Below, piece by piece: positions 50,289-59,934 of a stretch of 64,000 nt of DNA; position 1 is the first letter of the stretch, and the number at the start of each line of letters is the position of its first letter. The notes beneath the pieces are model-generated. The model did no database searches. It saw only the letters and a list, made by a program, of their open reading frames with translations, and was not told where the DNA came from. The position numbers and the translations under genes are program-made. Source of the DNA: Candidatus Schneewindia gallinarum. GTDB lineage: Bacteria > Bacillota > Clostridia > Oscillospirales > Ruminococcaceae. Location of the stretch: contig CAJFUF010000029.1 in assembly GCA_904420175.1 (NCBI GenBank), positions 62,001 to 126,000 on the forward strand, given 5' to 3'.

Positions 50289-51781
50289 TACAGGTGCCTC
50301 CTGCGGATAAAGACATAGACGCCGTACACAAGAATCATGGCCGGCAGCACGAAGGCGAACAGAATCCAGATAAGGTTACTCTGCTGCGCTGTCACATCCA
50401 GGTAGGAACTGGACAGGCTTTTTGCATAAATGGTCAGCGAATCGTCCTTATTTAACAGCTGGTTGCACAGGTGCAGCAGATACTCGCTGTTGGAGTAGGA
50501 AGGGTTCTCAAGGTAGGAGGCGTCTGCAAAGGAGTAGGAGCCGAAAGCCACCACATAAGAGTGGATGGAGTAGGCATTATCCTTAATGGATGTTGTCATG
50601 CCCATGATGGCCGCAGGCCGTGTGCCGGTCTCCTCGCTGGTGGGATCCCAGCTGTCTGTGGCGGTAACCGGCCGGACAGCGCTGGTATCATAGAAATTCA
50701 GCAGCGTCTTGCTTCGCAGGCTGACACCGCCGCCCAGCTCAAGGGCTGTCAGCGGCACAGCGGAGTTAATAACCGGGAACAGGCCGTCGGTGTCGGGCAG
50801 GTCGCCGGAGTAATCCTCGTCCCCGTACTGAAGCCTTGTAAAGTAGGCGTTCTGCCCGATGACATTGGCCGAGTCTGTCTCATAGACGGTGCCCTCGCCG
50901 GTGGCGATGCCCCAGTCGTTCAAGAACACCTCCAGGTTGGGCAGGCTGCCCGCCGTGGTGGAGTCCGCGAAGTACAGCACGACCTTGCCGTACTCCCCTC
51001 CGTTATACAGAAAGCTGTCCAGCGCGGAAAGCTCCTCCAGTGTGTAGTCCCTGGAGGGGGCGGAGATAACAAGGATGGAGGCGTCAGTGTTGAGTCCCTC
51101 GGAGGCGATGTTGTTGGACACCACCTCAAAGTTATTGAGCCTCAGCAGGTTTTCAAGCCCGGAAAGCGCTTTCTCCTCATGTCCCTCGAGGAACGCGGCA
51201 ATGGGCGGATTCTCACTGGTAACGGACAGCAGGGCGCTGGTAACGCAGCGTTCCACATTGCTGGACGCAATGTAGTAGCCCGAGCTGTTCTGAGAGAAAT
51301 TGAACAAATCGTTGGAACTGATTTTTACCGAGCGCTTCTCACTGCTGACGATAATATCGCTGGTAGAGGCCGACAAATCATTGTATTTGTTCAGCACGTT
51401 GGGATCTGCAATCGGATCCTCATAGTTGACGGTTACATTGCTGTTTAACCGCGCGTAGTTTTTCAGCATCTCATTCGCCTGGGCGGTGTAGTCGTCGATG
51501 GCCACGAAGTCTGTCTCATCGGCAAGCAGTGTGATGGTGACGGGGATGTCTACCGAGTCCAGGATATTTCTGGACTGCTCCGTCAGCTCAAACGCTTTCT
51601 CCCCTGTCAAATCAAGCTTTAAGGGGAACCGCTCCACCAGAAGGGTGCAGATGACGTTGACGATAATAAGCACCACAAGGAACAGCGCGGTCATGGCGGT
51701 GGCCATGGAGCCGTATTTAAAGCTGCGGCGGTTAAAGTGTTTCCTGCCGGTCTTGGCCGGCTGTGTTTCTTTTTTATTCAT
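50288..51781 (-). CDS. GldG-like ABC transporter auxiliary membrane protein
   Basis: The 497-residue protein has an N-terminal helix (about 29-50) with LDLTGEKAFELTEQSRNIL, a long extracytoplasmic region with VSSEKRSVKI and LEGHEEKALSGLENLLRLNNFEV, and a C-terminal helix with a basic end (RRRHL). This layout is typical of GldG (DUF4350/ABC-2 auxiliary) proteins. It is encoded between the permease and DUF4340 genes, with 15 bp to the permease gene. Confidence 0.87.
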   Translation of the reverse strand: MNKKETQPAKTGRKHFNRRSFKYGSMATAMTALFLVVLIIVNVICTLLVERFPLKLDLTGEKAFELTEQSRNILDSVDIPVTITLLADETDFVAIDDYTAQANEMLKNYARLNSNVTVNYEDPIADPNVLNKYNDLSASTSDIIVSSEKRSVKISSNDLFNFSQNSSGYYIASSNVERCVTSALLSVTSENPPIAAFLEGHEEKALSGLENLLRLNNFEVVSNNIASEGLNTDASILVISAPSRDYTLEELSALDSFLYNGGEYGKVVLYFADSTTAGSLPNLEVFLNDWGIATGEGTVYETDSANVIGQNAYFTRLQYGDEDYSGDLPDTDGLFPVINSAVPLTALELGGGVSLRSKTLLNFYDTSAVRPVTATDSWDPTSEETGTRPAAIMGMTTSIKDNAYSIHSYVVAFGSYSFADASYLENPSYSNSEYLLHLCNQLLNKDDSLTIYAKSLSSSYLDVTAQQSNLIWILFAFVLPAMILVYGVYVFIRRRHL

Positions 51782-51796
51782 CTGTACAACCCTCCT

Positions 51797-52501
51797 TTAG
51801 CTCCATCTCTTTTTCTCGAATACGCGGATGGTCAGATAGACGAAGAAAGCCGCGACCGAGAGGAAGTAGACAATGTTGGAAAAATCAAGCAGCCCGTAAG
51901 AGAACGAGTTGTAGCGCTGGAACAGCGCAATGGCGTTAAGAATCGCCGCAACAGTGGCATTGGGCACAATCTGCGCAATGGAGGAAATAATCGTCACCAG
52001 CAGGATGATGGCGTAGGTTCCCACCACGGCGATGATCTGGCTCTCCGTCAGGGAAGAAATAAACATACCAATGGCCGTCAGCGCAAGGCCCAGCAGCAGC
52101 AGGCCCACAAACTGGCTGATGACAACCGGCCAGTCGGGCGAGCCGAAGGAGGACATAATGACTGCATAGACAAGGGTGATGCTGCACATCAGCACATAGA
52201 CGATATAGCAGCTTAGCAGCTTACCGAGAACCAGCCCCGGCAGGGACACCGGGCTTGTCAGCAGCAGCTGATCCGTCCTTTGCTTTTTCTCCTCACTCAT
52301 CAGGCGCATGGTCAGCACCGGCACAAGGAAGCCCAGCAGGTTCACGATGGAACTGAACAGGCTGCTCATGGAGGTGTTCTGCGCAACCAGGTTATAGGAG
52401 TTGAAGAACAGGCCGGAGAACAGGTAGAAAATAACCAGCACAACATAGCCAATAGGAGAGGAGAAGTAGTTGCTTAACTCCCGTTTGATAATCGCTTTCA
52501 T
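51797..52501 (-). CDS. GldF-like ABC-2 permease
   Basis: The 234-residue protein has six helices and begins MKAIIKRELSNYFSSPIGYVVLVIFYLFSGLFF, followed by RLMSEEKKQRTDQLLLTSPVSLPGLVLGKLLSCY, the cytoplasmic coupling region of ABC-2 permeases. In GldF-type proteins the sequence ends as here in VRVFEKKRW. It directly follows the ATPase gene (adjacent stop and start). Confidence 0.9.
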   Translation of the reverse strand: MKAIIKRELSNYFSSPIGYVVLVIFYLFSGLFFNSYNLVAQNTSMSSLFSSIVNLLGFLVPVLTMRLMSEEKKQRTDQLLLTSPVSLPGLVLGKLLSCYIVYVLMCSITLVYAVIMSSFGSPDWPVVISQFVGLLLLGLALTAIGMFISSLTESQIIAVVGTYAIILLVTIISSIAQIVPNATVAAILNAIALFQRYNSFSYGLLDFSNIVYFLSVAAFFVYLTIRVFEKKRWS

Positions 52502-53443
52502 TTACTGGTGTCCCCCTTCCCTGACAAGCTGCAGGAAGATATCCTCCAGCGTCAGCTCCGAACTGCGGCTGGAAAGCAGCGGCCAACGCCTGTCCGCAAG
52601 GCGCAGGAACATCTCCTTGCGCACGTCGGTTCCGGTGCGCGACTCCACCGCGTACTCGTACACGCCCACATCCCGCTTGCCCAGCTTTTTGACGCTGATG
52701 ACATTGGGCAGGGAGGAGAGCAGTTTCGCCACGTCGTTTTCCGGCCCCTCGATGCGGACCATCAGCTTGTGGTCGCCCGACAGCTGCGCGGACAGGTTGT
52801 CCGGCGTGCCGTCCGCCACAATCTGCCCCTTGTTGATGACAAGGATGCGGTCACACACAGCCTGCACCTCCGGCAGGATGTGGGAGGACAGGATGACGGT
52901 GTGCCTTTCCGCAAGGCCGCGGATAAGGTTGCGGATGTCGATAATCTGTTTGGGGTCGAGACCCACGGTGGGCTCGTCCAGAATCAGCACATCCGGGTTG
53001 CCGATCAGCGCCTGGGCAAGCCCCACACGCTGACGGTAGCCCTTGGACAGATGCTTGATGATCCGTCCGTAGACATCGGTGATTTTGACCACGTCGCAGA
53101 CCTCTTTCAGGTGCTGCTGCTTGGGCAGGGTGGTCTTTTTCAGTTCATACACAAACTCGAGATATTCCTTTACGGTCATGTCGAGATACAGCGGCGGCTG
53201 CTCCGGCAGGTAGCCGATAAGGCGCTTTGCCTCCATGGGCTCCTCCAGGATGTCGTGCCCACCGATGATGGCCTGTCCCTCCGTTGCGGACAGGTATCCG
53301 GTCAGGATGTTCATGGTGGTGCTTTTGCCAGCGCCGTTGGGCCCTAAGAACCCAAGCACCTGACCCGGCTCCACCGTGAAGGAGACATCCTTCAGGGCGA
53401 ACTTGTCGCCGTACTTTTTTGTGAGGTGTTTGACCTCAATCAT
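52502..53443 (-). CDS. GldA-like ABC transporter ATP-binding protein
   Basis: The 313-residue ATPase has GFLGPNGAGKSTTMNILTGYL (Walker A), YLPEQPPLYLDMTV (Q-loop), LSKGYRQRVGLAQALIGNPDVLILDEPTVGLDP (signature and Walker B), and a C-terminal extension of about 90 residues as in GldA. It is the first gene of the four-gene operon. RBS AGGAGGG lies before the ATG at 53443. The leader up to about 53560 has a GGGGGAACATCCCC hairpin and an AT-rich promoter zone I could not resolve. Confidence 0.92.
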   Translation of the reverse strand: MIEVKHLTKKYGDKFALKDVSFTVEPGQVLGFLGPNGAGKSTTMNILTGYLSATEGQAIIGGHDILEEPMEAKRLIGYLPEQPPLYLDMTVKEYLEFVYELKKTTLPKQQHLKEVCDVVKITDVYGRIIKHLSKGYRQRVGLAQALIGNPDVLILDEPTVGLDPKQIIDIRNLIRGLAERHTVILSSHILPEVQAVCDRILVINKGQIVADGTPDNLSAQLSGDHKLMVRIEGPENDVAKLLSSLPNVISVKKLGKRDVGVYEYAVESRTGTDVRKEMFLRLADRRWPLLSSRSSELTLEDIFLQLVREGGHQ

Positions 53444-53556
53444 GGTATTCCCTCCTAAGTGGTACGATGCGTTCTCTTCACTGCAGGAAACGGGGATGTT
53501 CCCCCGCGCCCGTCTATCTTTAACATTTTATATCATATAGGGCGAAAAAGCAATGC

Positions 53557-54525
53557 TTACACAAACTTTTCACGCTGAAGTGCCAGTTCTGCCAGCCGTC
53601 TGGCGTCGTCCAGCGTGGTAAGCTGCGCCGCCTGCCTGCGCAGTTCCGCCGCGCCGCGTATCCCCTTGAGATACCATGCGGCATGCTTCCTCGCCTCCCT
53701 CATGCCGGTCTGCTCCCCTTTGTGGCGCACAATCAGCTCCATGTGGCGAAGCATGACGTCCATTCGCCGCTTCAGGGGGACGGCAGGCGGCTCTTCCCCT
53801 TTCAGGCGGGCCGCAATCTCCTCAAAAACAAAGGGGTTGCCCATGGCACCGCGGCCAATCATCACAAGGTCGCAGCCGGTCTGCCGCTTCATGGCGAAAA
53901 AGCTGTCCGCATCCGTCACGTCGCCGTTGCCTGCCACCGGGATGGACAGGGCCTGCTTCACCCGTGCAATGACGGACCAGTCCGCCCCCGGCTGGTAGTA
54001 TTGCTCCCTGGTTCTGCCGTGCACCGCCACCATGGCCGCACCTGCGTCCTCCAGATATTTCGCCACCTCCACGGCGTTTTCCTCCCGGAAGCCCTTGCGG
54101 ATTTTGGCCGTGACGGGCACCCTGTCCCCACAGCCCCGGCGCACCGCGCGCACTAACTCCCCTGCAAGGGACGGCGTTTTCATAATGGCGCTTCCCGCCC
54201 CGCCGCCTACCACCTTGGGAACCGGGCAGCCCATGTTGATGTCGATAACATCCGGCCCGTACTTCATGGCGATGGCGGCGGCCTGCTCCAGCTCCTCCGG
54301 CACGGCGCCGAACAGCTGCACGGCCGCCGGATGCTCAGCCCCGGTGAGCACAAGCAGCGGGGCCGAACGCCGCTCATTCATCATAAGGCCCTTGGCACTG
54401 ACCATCTCCCCCACAAGGTAGACGGCGCCGAACTGCTTGCAAATGAGACGGAATGCCGTGTCTGCCACCCCTGCCATGGGCGCCAGGGCCGCCCCCTCAC
54501 TGATAGAAAGGGATCCGATTTTCAC
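53557..54525 (-). CDS. dusB: tRNA-dihydrouridine synthase (DusB type)
   Basis: FMN enzyme that reduces uridine to dihydrouridine in tRNA D loops. The 322-residue product begins MKIGSLSISEGAALAPMAGVADTAFRLICKQFGA. It has INMGCPVPKVVGGGAGSAIM with the catalytic Cys, VHGRTREQYYQPGADW, and GNGDVTDADSF with MIGRGAMGNPF for phosphate binding. GTG at 54525 is behind AAGGAG; the longer frame is not supported. Confidence 0.93.
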   Translation of the reverse strand: MKIGSLSISEGAALAPMAGVADTAFRLICKQFGAVYLVGEMVSAKGLMMNERRSAPLLVLTGAEHPAAVQLFGAVPEELEQAAAIAMKYGPDVIDINMGCPVPKVVGGGAGSAIMKTPSLAGELVRAVRRGCGDRVPVTAKIRKGFREENAVEVAKYLEDAGAAMVAVHGRTREQYYQPGADWSVIARVKQALSIPVAGNGDVTDADSFFAMKRQTGCDLVMIGRGAMGNPFVFEEIAARLKGEEPPAVPLKRRMDVMLRHMELIVRHKGEQTGMREARKHAAWYLKGIRGAAELRRQAAQLTTLDDARRLAELALQREKFV

Positions 54526-54739
54526 CCTTGTCCGCTCCTTCCCGATACAGTCTTTCCCTAGTTTACCACAATGCCGCCGGGTTGAGAAGCCTTGCCTATG
54601 GGAAAGGAACCGGCACAGCCTCCGAGACATATAGTAATTAGTACGGCCGCCTCTGCGGGGGGACGCACCGGCGCCATACATCCCCATGCCGCGGCACCGC
54701 TTCGGCATGGGGCGAAATGAACAAAGGAGGAGAACGACA

Positions 54740-55696
54740 ATGGCAGAATGGAAAGGCATTGACGTATCCCGCTGGCAGGGCACCATCGACTGGAACAGGG
54801 TCAAGGCGGCGGGCATACAGTTTGCCATGATCCGTATCAGCTATGGAATGGGGCTGGATTCCCGTTTCCGGGAGAACCTTGCCGGAGCAAAGGCGGCGGG
54901 CGTCCCAGTAGGGGTGTATCATTTCACCACGGCTGTCACCCCGGAAGGCGCCAGGCAGGAAATCGACTGGCTGTTTGAGCAGCTGGGCGATGAGAAGCTG
55001 GAGTACCCTGTGGCCTTCGACATGGAGGACGAGGGGGATCGCTACACCGGTATGACAAGGGGCCAAAGGACGGACATCGCTGTGGCCGGCCTTTCCCAGA
55101 TTGAGCAGCACGGCTACTACGCCATTTTGTACACCAACCCGAGCTGGCTGAACACAAAGCTGGATGCGGCGGCCCTGAAGCCCTATGACATCTGGCTTGC
55201 GGCCTGGCAGGCAGAACGCCCCGCCGGTTACGATTACGGCATGTGGCAGTATACCAGCGCGGGAAAGGTCGACGGCATCGACACCAATGTGGATTTGGAC
55301 GCCGCGTTTAAAAATTACCCGGCCATTATCAAGGCGGCGGGCCTTAACGGCTGGCAGACGGGGACCAATCCGGATTACACCACCTATACCGTGAAGCCGG
55401 GCGACAGCTGGTGGGGCATTGCCCAGTCCCAGCTGGGCGACGGAAGAAAATACAAGGAACTGGCCGCCTTCAACGGCGCCACGCCGGAGACGGTTCTTTA
55501 TGCCGGGCAGGTACTGAAAATCCCGAAGGGCGGCACGGCCCCGGCGCCGGATGTGCTGTACACCGTGAAGGCGGGGGACAGCCTGTCCGCCATCGCAGCG
55601 CGGTTCGGTACCACCTATCAGGCCCTGGCGGAGTACAACGGCATCCGCGACCCGAATCTGATTTATCCCGGCCAGACCATTAAAATCCCGCAGTAA
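54740..55696 (+). CDS. GH25 lysozyme with two LysM repeats, no signal peptide
   Basis: The 318-residue protein has an N-terminal GH25 muramidase domain (GIDVSRWQGTIDWNRVK, MIRISYG, VAFDMEDEG with catalytic Asp/Glu, ILYTNPSWL) and two C-terminal LysM modules (YTVKPGDSWWGIAQ, YTVKAGDSLSAIAARFGT). It would cut the glycan strand of peptidoglycan. The ATG at 54740 is behind AAAGGAGGAG. No signal or membrane segment precedes the catalytic domain, as in phage endolysins, so export is unexplained. Confidence 0.92.
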   Translation: MAEWKGIDVSRWQGTIDWNRVKAAGIQFAMIRISYGMGLDSRFRENLAGAKAAGVPVGVYHFTTAVTPEGARQEIDWLFEQLGDEKLEYPVAFDMEDEGDRYTGMTRGQRTDIAVAGLSQIEQHGYYAILYTNPSWLNTKLDAAALKPYDIWLAAWQAERPAGYDYGMWQYTSAGKVDGIDTNVDLDAAFKNYPAIIKAAGLNGWQTGTNPDYTTYTVKPGDSWWGIAQSQLGDGRKYKELAAFNGATPETVLYAGQVLKIPKGGTAPAPDVLYTVKAGDSLSAIAARFGTTYQALAEYNGIRDPNLIYPGQTIKIPQ

Positions 55697-55788
55697 GCGG
55701 CGGCCGGACAGGGCGCAGGGAAACCTGCGCCCCTTTCTTTCACCGGGCGGTTTTTGTGGAAGGGACGGTTTTTTGTGCGCAGATATGC

Positions 55789-55794
55789 TATAAT
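55789..55794 (+). promoter_or_regulatory. Extended -10 promoter of polA
   Basis: TATAAT preceded by TGC gives an extended -10 element; the -35 region (CGGTTT) is weak. The leader to polA is about 95 nt. Confidence 0.55.
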
Positions 55795-55896
55795 ATGCCC
55801 AGAAGGAAAACGGTGGAGACAAGCGCCCCGCCGTTTTGCGGCGTTCCGGCGTGCGGCTTTGCCCCGCCGGGCGGCCGCCAGTTTGGAGGGCTTAAT

Positions 55897-58458
55897 TTGA
55901 AACTGCTGCTTGTAGATGGAAACAGCGTCTTTTACCGGGCGTTTTTCGGCGTGCGGCCCCTGTCCACAAAGGATGGGTTCCCCACCGGCGCGCTGTACGG
56001 CTTTTTAAACATTTTAATGAAGGAAACCGATGCGTTTGCCCCGGACGGGGTGGCCGTGGCGTTTGATCTGCCCACCCCCACCTTCCGGCATGAACTGTAT
56101 GACGGGTACAAGGCAGGGCGCAAGCCCGCCCCGGAGGAGCTGCACATGCAGATGCCCGTTATGAAGGAAATCCTGACGGCCATGGGCTACCACGTGGTCA
56201 CCTGCGAGCGGTATGAGGCGGACGACATTCTCGGCACCCTGTCCGCACGCTGCGTGCCCGGTGAGGACCGGTGCGTCATCCTGACAGGAGACCGGGACAG
56301 CCTGCAGCTGGTAAACGACTGCGTCACCGTCCGGCTGGCCTCCCCCAAGGCGGGGGTGTCCGCCACCGAGTTTGACCGCGCAAAAATCAAACAGGAGTAC
56401 GGCGTGGACGACGCCCTGCGCATTGTGGACATTAAGGCGCTGATGGGCGACAGCTCGGACAACATCCCCGGGGTGGCGAAAATCGGCCCCAAAACGGCCG
56501 TGACCCTCATCTCCGCCGCAGGGGACCTGGACAAGGTGTACGAAAATTTGGACGGGCTGCCCGTGTCGGACACGGTTAAGCGCAATTTGCTGGCGGGAAA
56601 GGACAGCGCCTTTTTCAGCCGTACCCTTGCCGCCATCGACCGCAACGCACCCATCGACACGGACCTGGCGCACTACCGGAACGCCCCGGCGGATGAGGAC
56701 AGGCTGCGGGTTTTACTGACAAAATACGAGTTGAACTCCATTTTAAAACGCCTGAAGCTGGCGGCCAAAACACAGCAGGAGCCCGCACCGCAGGCAGGCG
56801 CCGTGCCTGCCGCCGCACCGCAGCAGGCGGAGGTGTGGACGCAGGACACCCTGCCGCCGCTCTCCTCCCCTGTGGGTGTCTGGTGCCGGTTTGAGGAGGA
56901 CATGCCCGCACAGCTGGAACTGGCGGATGAAAAGCACCTCTATCAGGTGGGTGGGGATAGCGCAGCAGTGTTGAAGGCGCTGCTGGCAGAGGAGAAGCTG
57001 GAAAAGCATGTGTTTCATGCGAAGGGCTTCTACCGTTTTGCCATCAAAAACGGGCTGCCGGCCAAAAACATGGGTGTGGACGGGGAGCTTGCAGGTTACC
57101 TGCTTGCGGCGGACAGCAGCACCTACACGCTGGACGCGCTGTGTGTGCGGTATCTCGGCGCCACGCCGGAGGAGACGGGCCGCGCAGCGCTGGTGCGGCA
57201 CCTCGGCCTGACACTGGGGCCGCGGCTTGCGGCGCAGGGGCTGGAACAGCTGTACCGCGAGGTGGAACTGCCGCTGAGCGAGGTGCTGGCTTTTATGGAG
57301 CTGTGCGGTGTGGCCGTGGACAAAAAGGGCATTGAAGCGTTCGGCAGCATGCTGTCGGACAGGATTGAAAACCTGCGGGGGGAAATCTACTCCCTTGCGG
57401 GGGGTGAATTTAACATCAACTCCCCGAAGCAGCTGGGCGAGGTGCTGTTTGAAAAGCTGGGGCTGCCTGTACGCAAAAAGACCAAGTCCGGCTACTCCAC
57501 CAATGTGGAGGTGCTGGAAAGCCTCAGGGAGCACCATCCCATTGTGGAAAAAATCCTGGAGTACCGCACGTTTCACAAGCTAAAAAGCACCTATGTGGAG
57601 GGCTTTTTGAAGCTGATCGGGCCGGACGGACGCATTCACAGCACCTTCCAGCAGACGGTGGCGCGTACGGGCCGCATCAGCTCTACCGAGCCGAACCTGC
57701 AGAACATCCCGGTGCGTACGCCGCTGGGAAGTGAAATGCGCCGCTTCTTTGTGGCGGCGCCCGGCAGGGTGCTGGTGGATGCGGACTACTCCCAGATTGA
57801 GCTGCGGGTGCTGGCGCACATGTCCGCAGACGAGAGCATGTGCCGCTCCTTCCTTGACGGGGAGGACATCCACATGAAGACCGCCAGCGAGATTTTCCAT
57901 ATGCCCCCCCTGATGGTTACGCCGCTGATGCGCTCCCGCGCGAAAACCGTGAATTTCGGCATTATCTACGGCATGGGCGCCTTCTCGCTGTCCAAGGACA
58001 TCGGCGTGTCCGTCAGCGAGGCCAAGCAGTATATTGAGGGGTATTTCGCCTCCTACCCGAAGGTCAAGCAGTTTTTGGACGGCACGGTGGAGGACGCGCG
58101 CCGGACGGGCCATACCACCACCCTGTTCGGCCGGATCCGCCCCATACCGGAGCTGCAGTCCACCAACAAGGTCACAAAGGCCCTGGGCGAGCGGATTGCC
58201 ATGAACTCCCCCATTCAGGGCACGGCGGCGGACATCATTAAAATCGCCATGGTGCGGGTGTACCGCAGGCTGGCGGCGGAAAACATGAAGGCAAGGCTGA
58301 TTTTGCAGGTGCATGACGAGCTGATTGTGGAGGCGCCGGAGGATGAGAAGGACAAGGCGCAGCTGATTGTGGCGGAGGAGATGCAGAACGCCGCAAAGCT
58401 GCGGGTGCCGCTGGTGGTGGACACCGGTGTGGGGAACAGCTGGTATGACGCAAAATAA
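55897..58458 (+). CDS. polA: DNA polymerase I
   Basis: The 853-residue product has an N-terminal 5'-3' exonuclease domain (LLLVDGNSVFYRAFFG, YEADDILGTLS, TGDRDSLQLV, GDSSDNIPGV). A middle domain lacks recognisable proofreading Asp/Glu motifs. The C-terminal polymerase has DADYSQIELRVLAHMS (motif A), RSRAKTVNFGIIYGMG (motif B) and QVHDELIVE (motif C). It fills gaps in repair and removes primers. The start is TTG at 55897, 7 bases after GGAGGG; upstream residues read like leader. Confidence 0.95.
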   Translation: MKLLLVDGNSVFYRAFFGVRPLSTKDGFPTGALYGFLNILMKETDAFAPDGVAVAFDLPTPTFRHELYDGYKAGRKPAPEELHMQMPVMKEILTAMGYHVVTCERYEADDILGTLSARCVPGEDRCVILTGDRDSLQLVNDCVTVRLASPKAGVSATEFDRAKIKQEYGVDDALRIVDIKALMGDSSDNIPGVAKIGPKTAVTLISAAGDLDKVYENLDGLPVSDTVKRNLLAGKDSAFFSRTLAAIDRNAPIDTDLAHYRNAPADEDRLRVLLTKYELNSILKRLKLAAKTQQEPAPQAGAVPAAAPQQAEVWTQDTLPPLSSPVGVWCRFEEDMPAQLELADEKHLYQVGGDSAAVLKALLAEEKLEKHVFHAKGFYRFAIKNGLPAKNMGVDGELAGYLLAADSSTYTLDALCVRYLGATPEETGRAALVRHLGLTLGPRLAAQGLEQLYREVELPLSEVLAFMELCGVAVDKKGIEAFGSMLSDRIENLRGEIYSLAGGEFNINSPKQLGEVLFEKLGLPVRKKTKSGYSTNVEVLESLREHHPIVEKILEYRTFHKLKSTYVEGFLKLIGPDGRIHSTFQQTVARTGRISSTEPNLQNIPVRTPLGSEMRRFFVAAPGRVLVDADYSQIELRVLAHMSADESMCRSFLDGEDIHMKTASEIFHMPPLMVTPLMRSRAKTVNFGIIYGMGAFSLSKDIGVSVSEAKQYIEGYFASYPKVKQFLDGTVEDARRTGHTTTLFGRIRPIPELQSTNKVTKALGERIAMNSPIQGTAADIIKIAMVRVYRRLAAENMKARLILQVHDELIVEAPEDEKDKAQLIVAEEMQNAAKLRVPLVVDTGVGNSWYDAK

Positions 58459-58915
58459 GCTGGTGATTCGGCCCGCCCTGCCGGAAGATGCGGCGGGCAT
58501 TGCGGCGCTGGAAAAGCAGTGCTTTTCCGCCCCGTGGAGCGAGCAGGCAGTGGCAGCGGAACTGGCGGCGGACGGCGCCGTGTTCCTTACCGCGTGGTGC
58601 GGGGCGGCCCTTTCCGGATACGCCGGCTACCGCGCCGTATGCGGGGAGGGGTATCTGGGCAATGTGGCGGTGGCGCCCGCCCTGCGGCGCAGGGGAGTGG
58701 GCCGCGCGTTGATGGAAGCACTCATCCTGCAAGCTGAGAGACAAAATCTTGCATTTTTAACACTGGAGGTGCGCCGCTCAAACCATGCGGCCATCGCCCT
58801 TTACAGCGGCCTCGGCTTCCGGCAGGCGGGCGTCCGCCCCGGCTACTACACCGCCCCAAAGGAGGACGCGCTGCTTTTGACGCTGTATTTTAACGGAGAG
58901 GAAGGAAACGGATGA
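58445..58915 (+). CDS. rimI: Ribosomal-protein-alanine N-acetyltransferase RimI-like
   Basis: A 156-residue GNAT protein with IRPALPEDAAGIAALEKQCFSAPWSE, acetyl-CoA-binding NVAVAPALRRRGVGRALMEAL, and LEVRRSNHAAIALYSGLGF. RimI acetylates the N-terminus of S18, but some RimI-like proteins next to tsaD have other targets. The ATG at 58445 overlaps polA by 14 bp and the end overlaps tsaD by 4 bp, so polA-rimI-tsaD form one coupled unit. TsaB, often next to rimI, is not present. Confidence 0.9.
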   Translation: MTQNKLVIRPALPEDAAGIAALEKQCFSAPWSEQAVAAELAADGAVFLTAWCGAALSGYAGYRAVCGEGYLGNVAVAPALRRRGVGRALMEALILQAERQNLAFLTLEVRRSNHAAIALYSGLGFRQAGVRPGYYTAPKEDALLLTLYFNGEEGNG

Positions 58916-59931
58916 AAATACTGGGAATTGAATCCTCCTGCGATGAGACGGCCTGCGCCGTGGTGGAGGACGGACGGCGCATTCTGTCCAGTGCTGTGGC
59001 CTCCCAGGTGGAGGAGCACAAGCTGTACGGCGGCGTGGTGCCGGAAATCGCCTCCCGCAGGCATGCGGAGGCCATCTCCGGGCTGTGCGCCTGCGCGCTG
59101 AAGGACGCGGGCTGCACCATGGACGATATCGGCGGCATTGCCGTCACATACGGGCCGGGGCTTATCGGCGCGCTGCTGTGCGGCGTCAGTTTTGCAAAGG
59201 GCCTTGCCCTTGCCGCGGACAAGCCGCTTATCCCCGTCAACCACCTGAAGGGCCACGTGGCCACCAACTACCTGACCACGCCGGACCTTACGCCCCCGTT
59301 CCTCTGCCTGATTGTGTCCGGCGGGCACAGCCACATCGTGGAGGTGAAAAGCTACACCGAATACCGCGTGGTGGGCCGCACAAGGGACGATGCCGCGGGG
59401 GAGGCATTCGACAAGACCGCCCGGGTGCTGGGCTTCCCCTATCCCGGTGGGGTGTACGTGGACCGGGCTGCGGCGCAGGGGGACCCTGCCGCCTTCCGGC
59501 TGCCCCATCCGTCGGTGGACGGCGGCCCCTACGACTTCAGCTTTTCCGGGCTGAAAACAGCGGTCATCAACCTTGTCCACACCATGGAACAGCGGGGGGA
59601 ACCCTTCCGCAGGGAGGATGTGGCTGCCAGCTTTACCGCCACGGTCTGCGACCTGCTGTGCGGCCGGACGCTGGCGGCGGCAAAGGCGCTTGGATACCGC
59701 ACGGTGTGCGTGGCGGGGGGCGTGTCCGCCAACAGCCACCTGCGCGGGGAGATGCAGCGCCGCTGCAACCGGGAGGGTATCCGCTTGTACCTGCCGGAAA
59801 CCAGCCTGTGCGGGGACAATGCGGCCATGATTGCCTCCCAGGGGTTTTTTGAACTGCAGGCCGGCAACACCGCCGGGCCGGATCTGAATGGTTTTGCAAG
59901 TTTGCGGTTGGAAAACTGTAAAATTTGTTAG
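58912..59931 (+). CDS. tsaD: tRNA N6-threonylcarbamoyladenosine synthase subunit TsaD
   Basis: Transfers the threonylcarbamoyl group to A37 of ANN-decoding tRNAs. The 339-residue ASKHA protein begins ILGIESSCDETACAVVEDG, has VNHLKGHVATNYL (metal-binding histidines), LIVSGGHSHIVEV, DDAAGEAFDKTARVLG and VAGGVSANSHLRGEM. ATGA overlap with rimI. TsaB and TsaE, the partners, must be encoded elsewhere. Confidence 0.96.
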   Translation: MKILGIESSCDETACAVVEDGRRILSSAVASQVEEHKLYGGVVPEIASRRHAEAISGLCACALKDAGCTMDDIGGIAVTYGPGLIGALLCGVSFAKGLALAADKPLIPVNHLKGHVATNYLTTPDLTPPFLCLIVSGGHSHIVEVKSYTEYRVVGRTRDDAAGEAFDKTARVLGFPYPGGVYVDRAAAQGDPAAFRLPHPSVDGGPYDFSFSGLKTAVINLVHTMEQRGEPFRREDVAASFTATVCDLLCGRTLAAAKALGYRTVCVAGGVSANSHLRGEMQRRCNREGIRLYLPETSLCGDNAAMIASQGFFELQAGNTAGPDLNGFASLRLENCKIC

Positions 59932-59934
59932 AGT

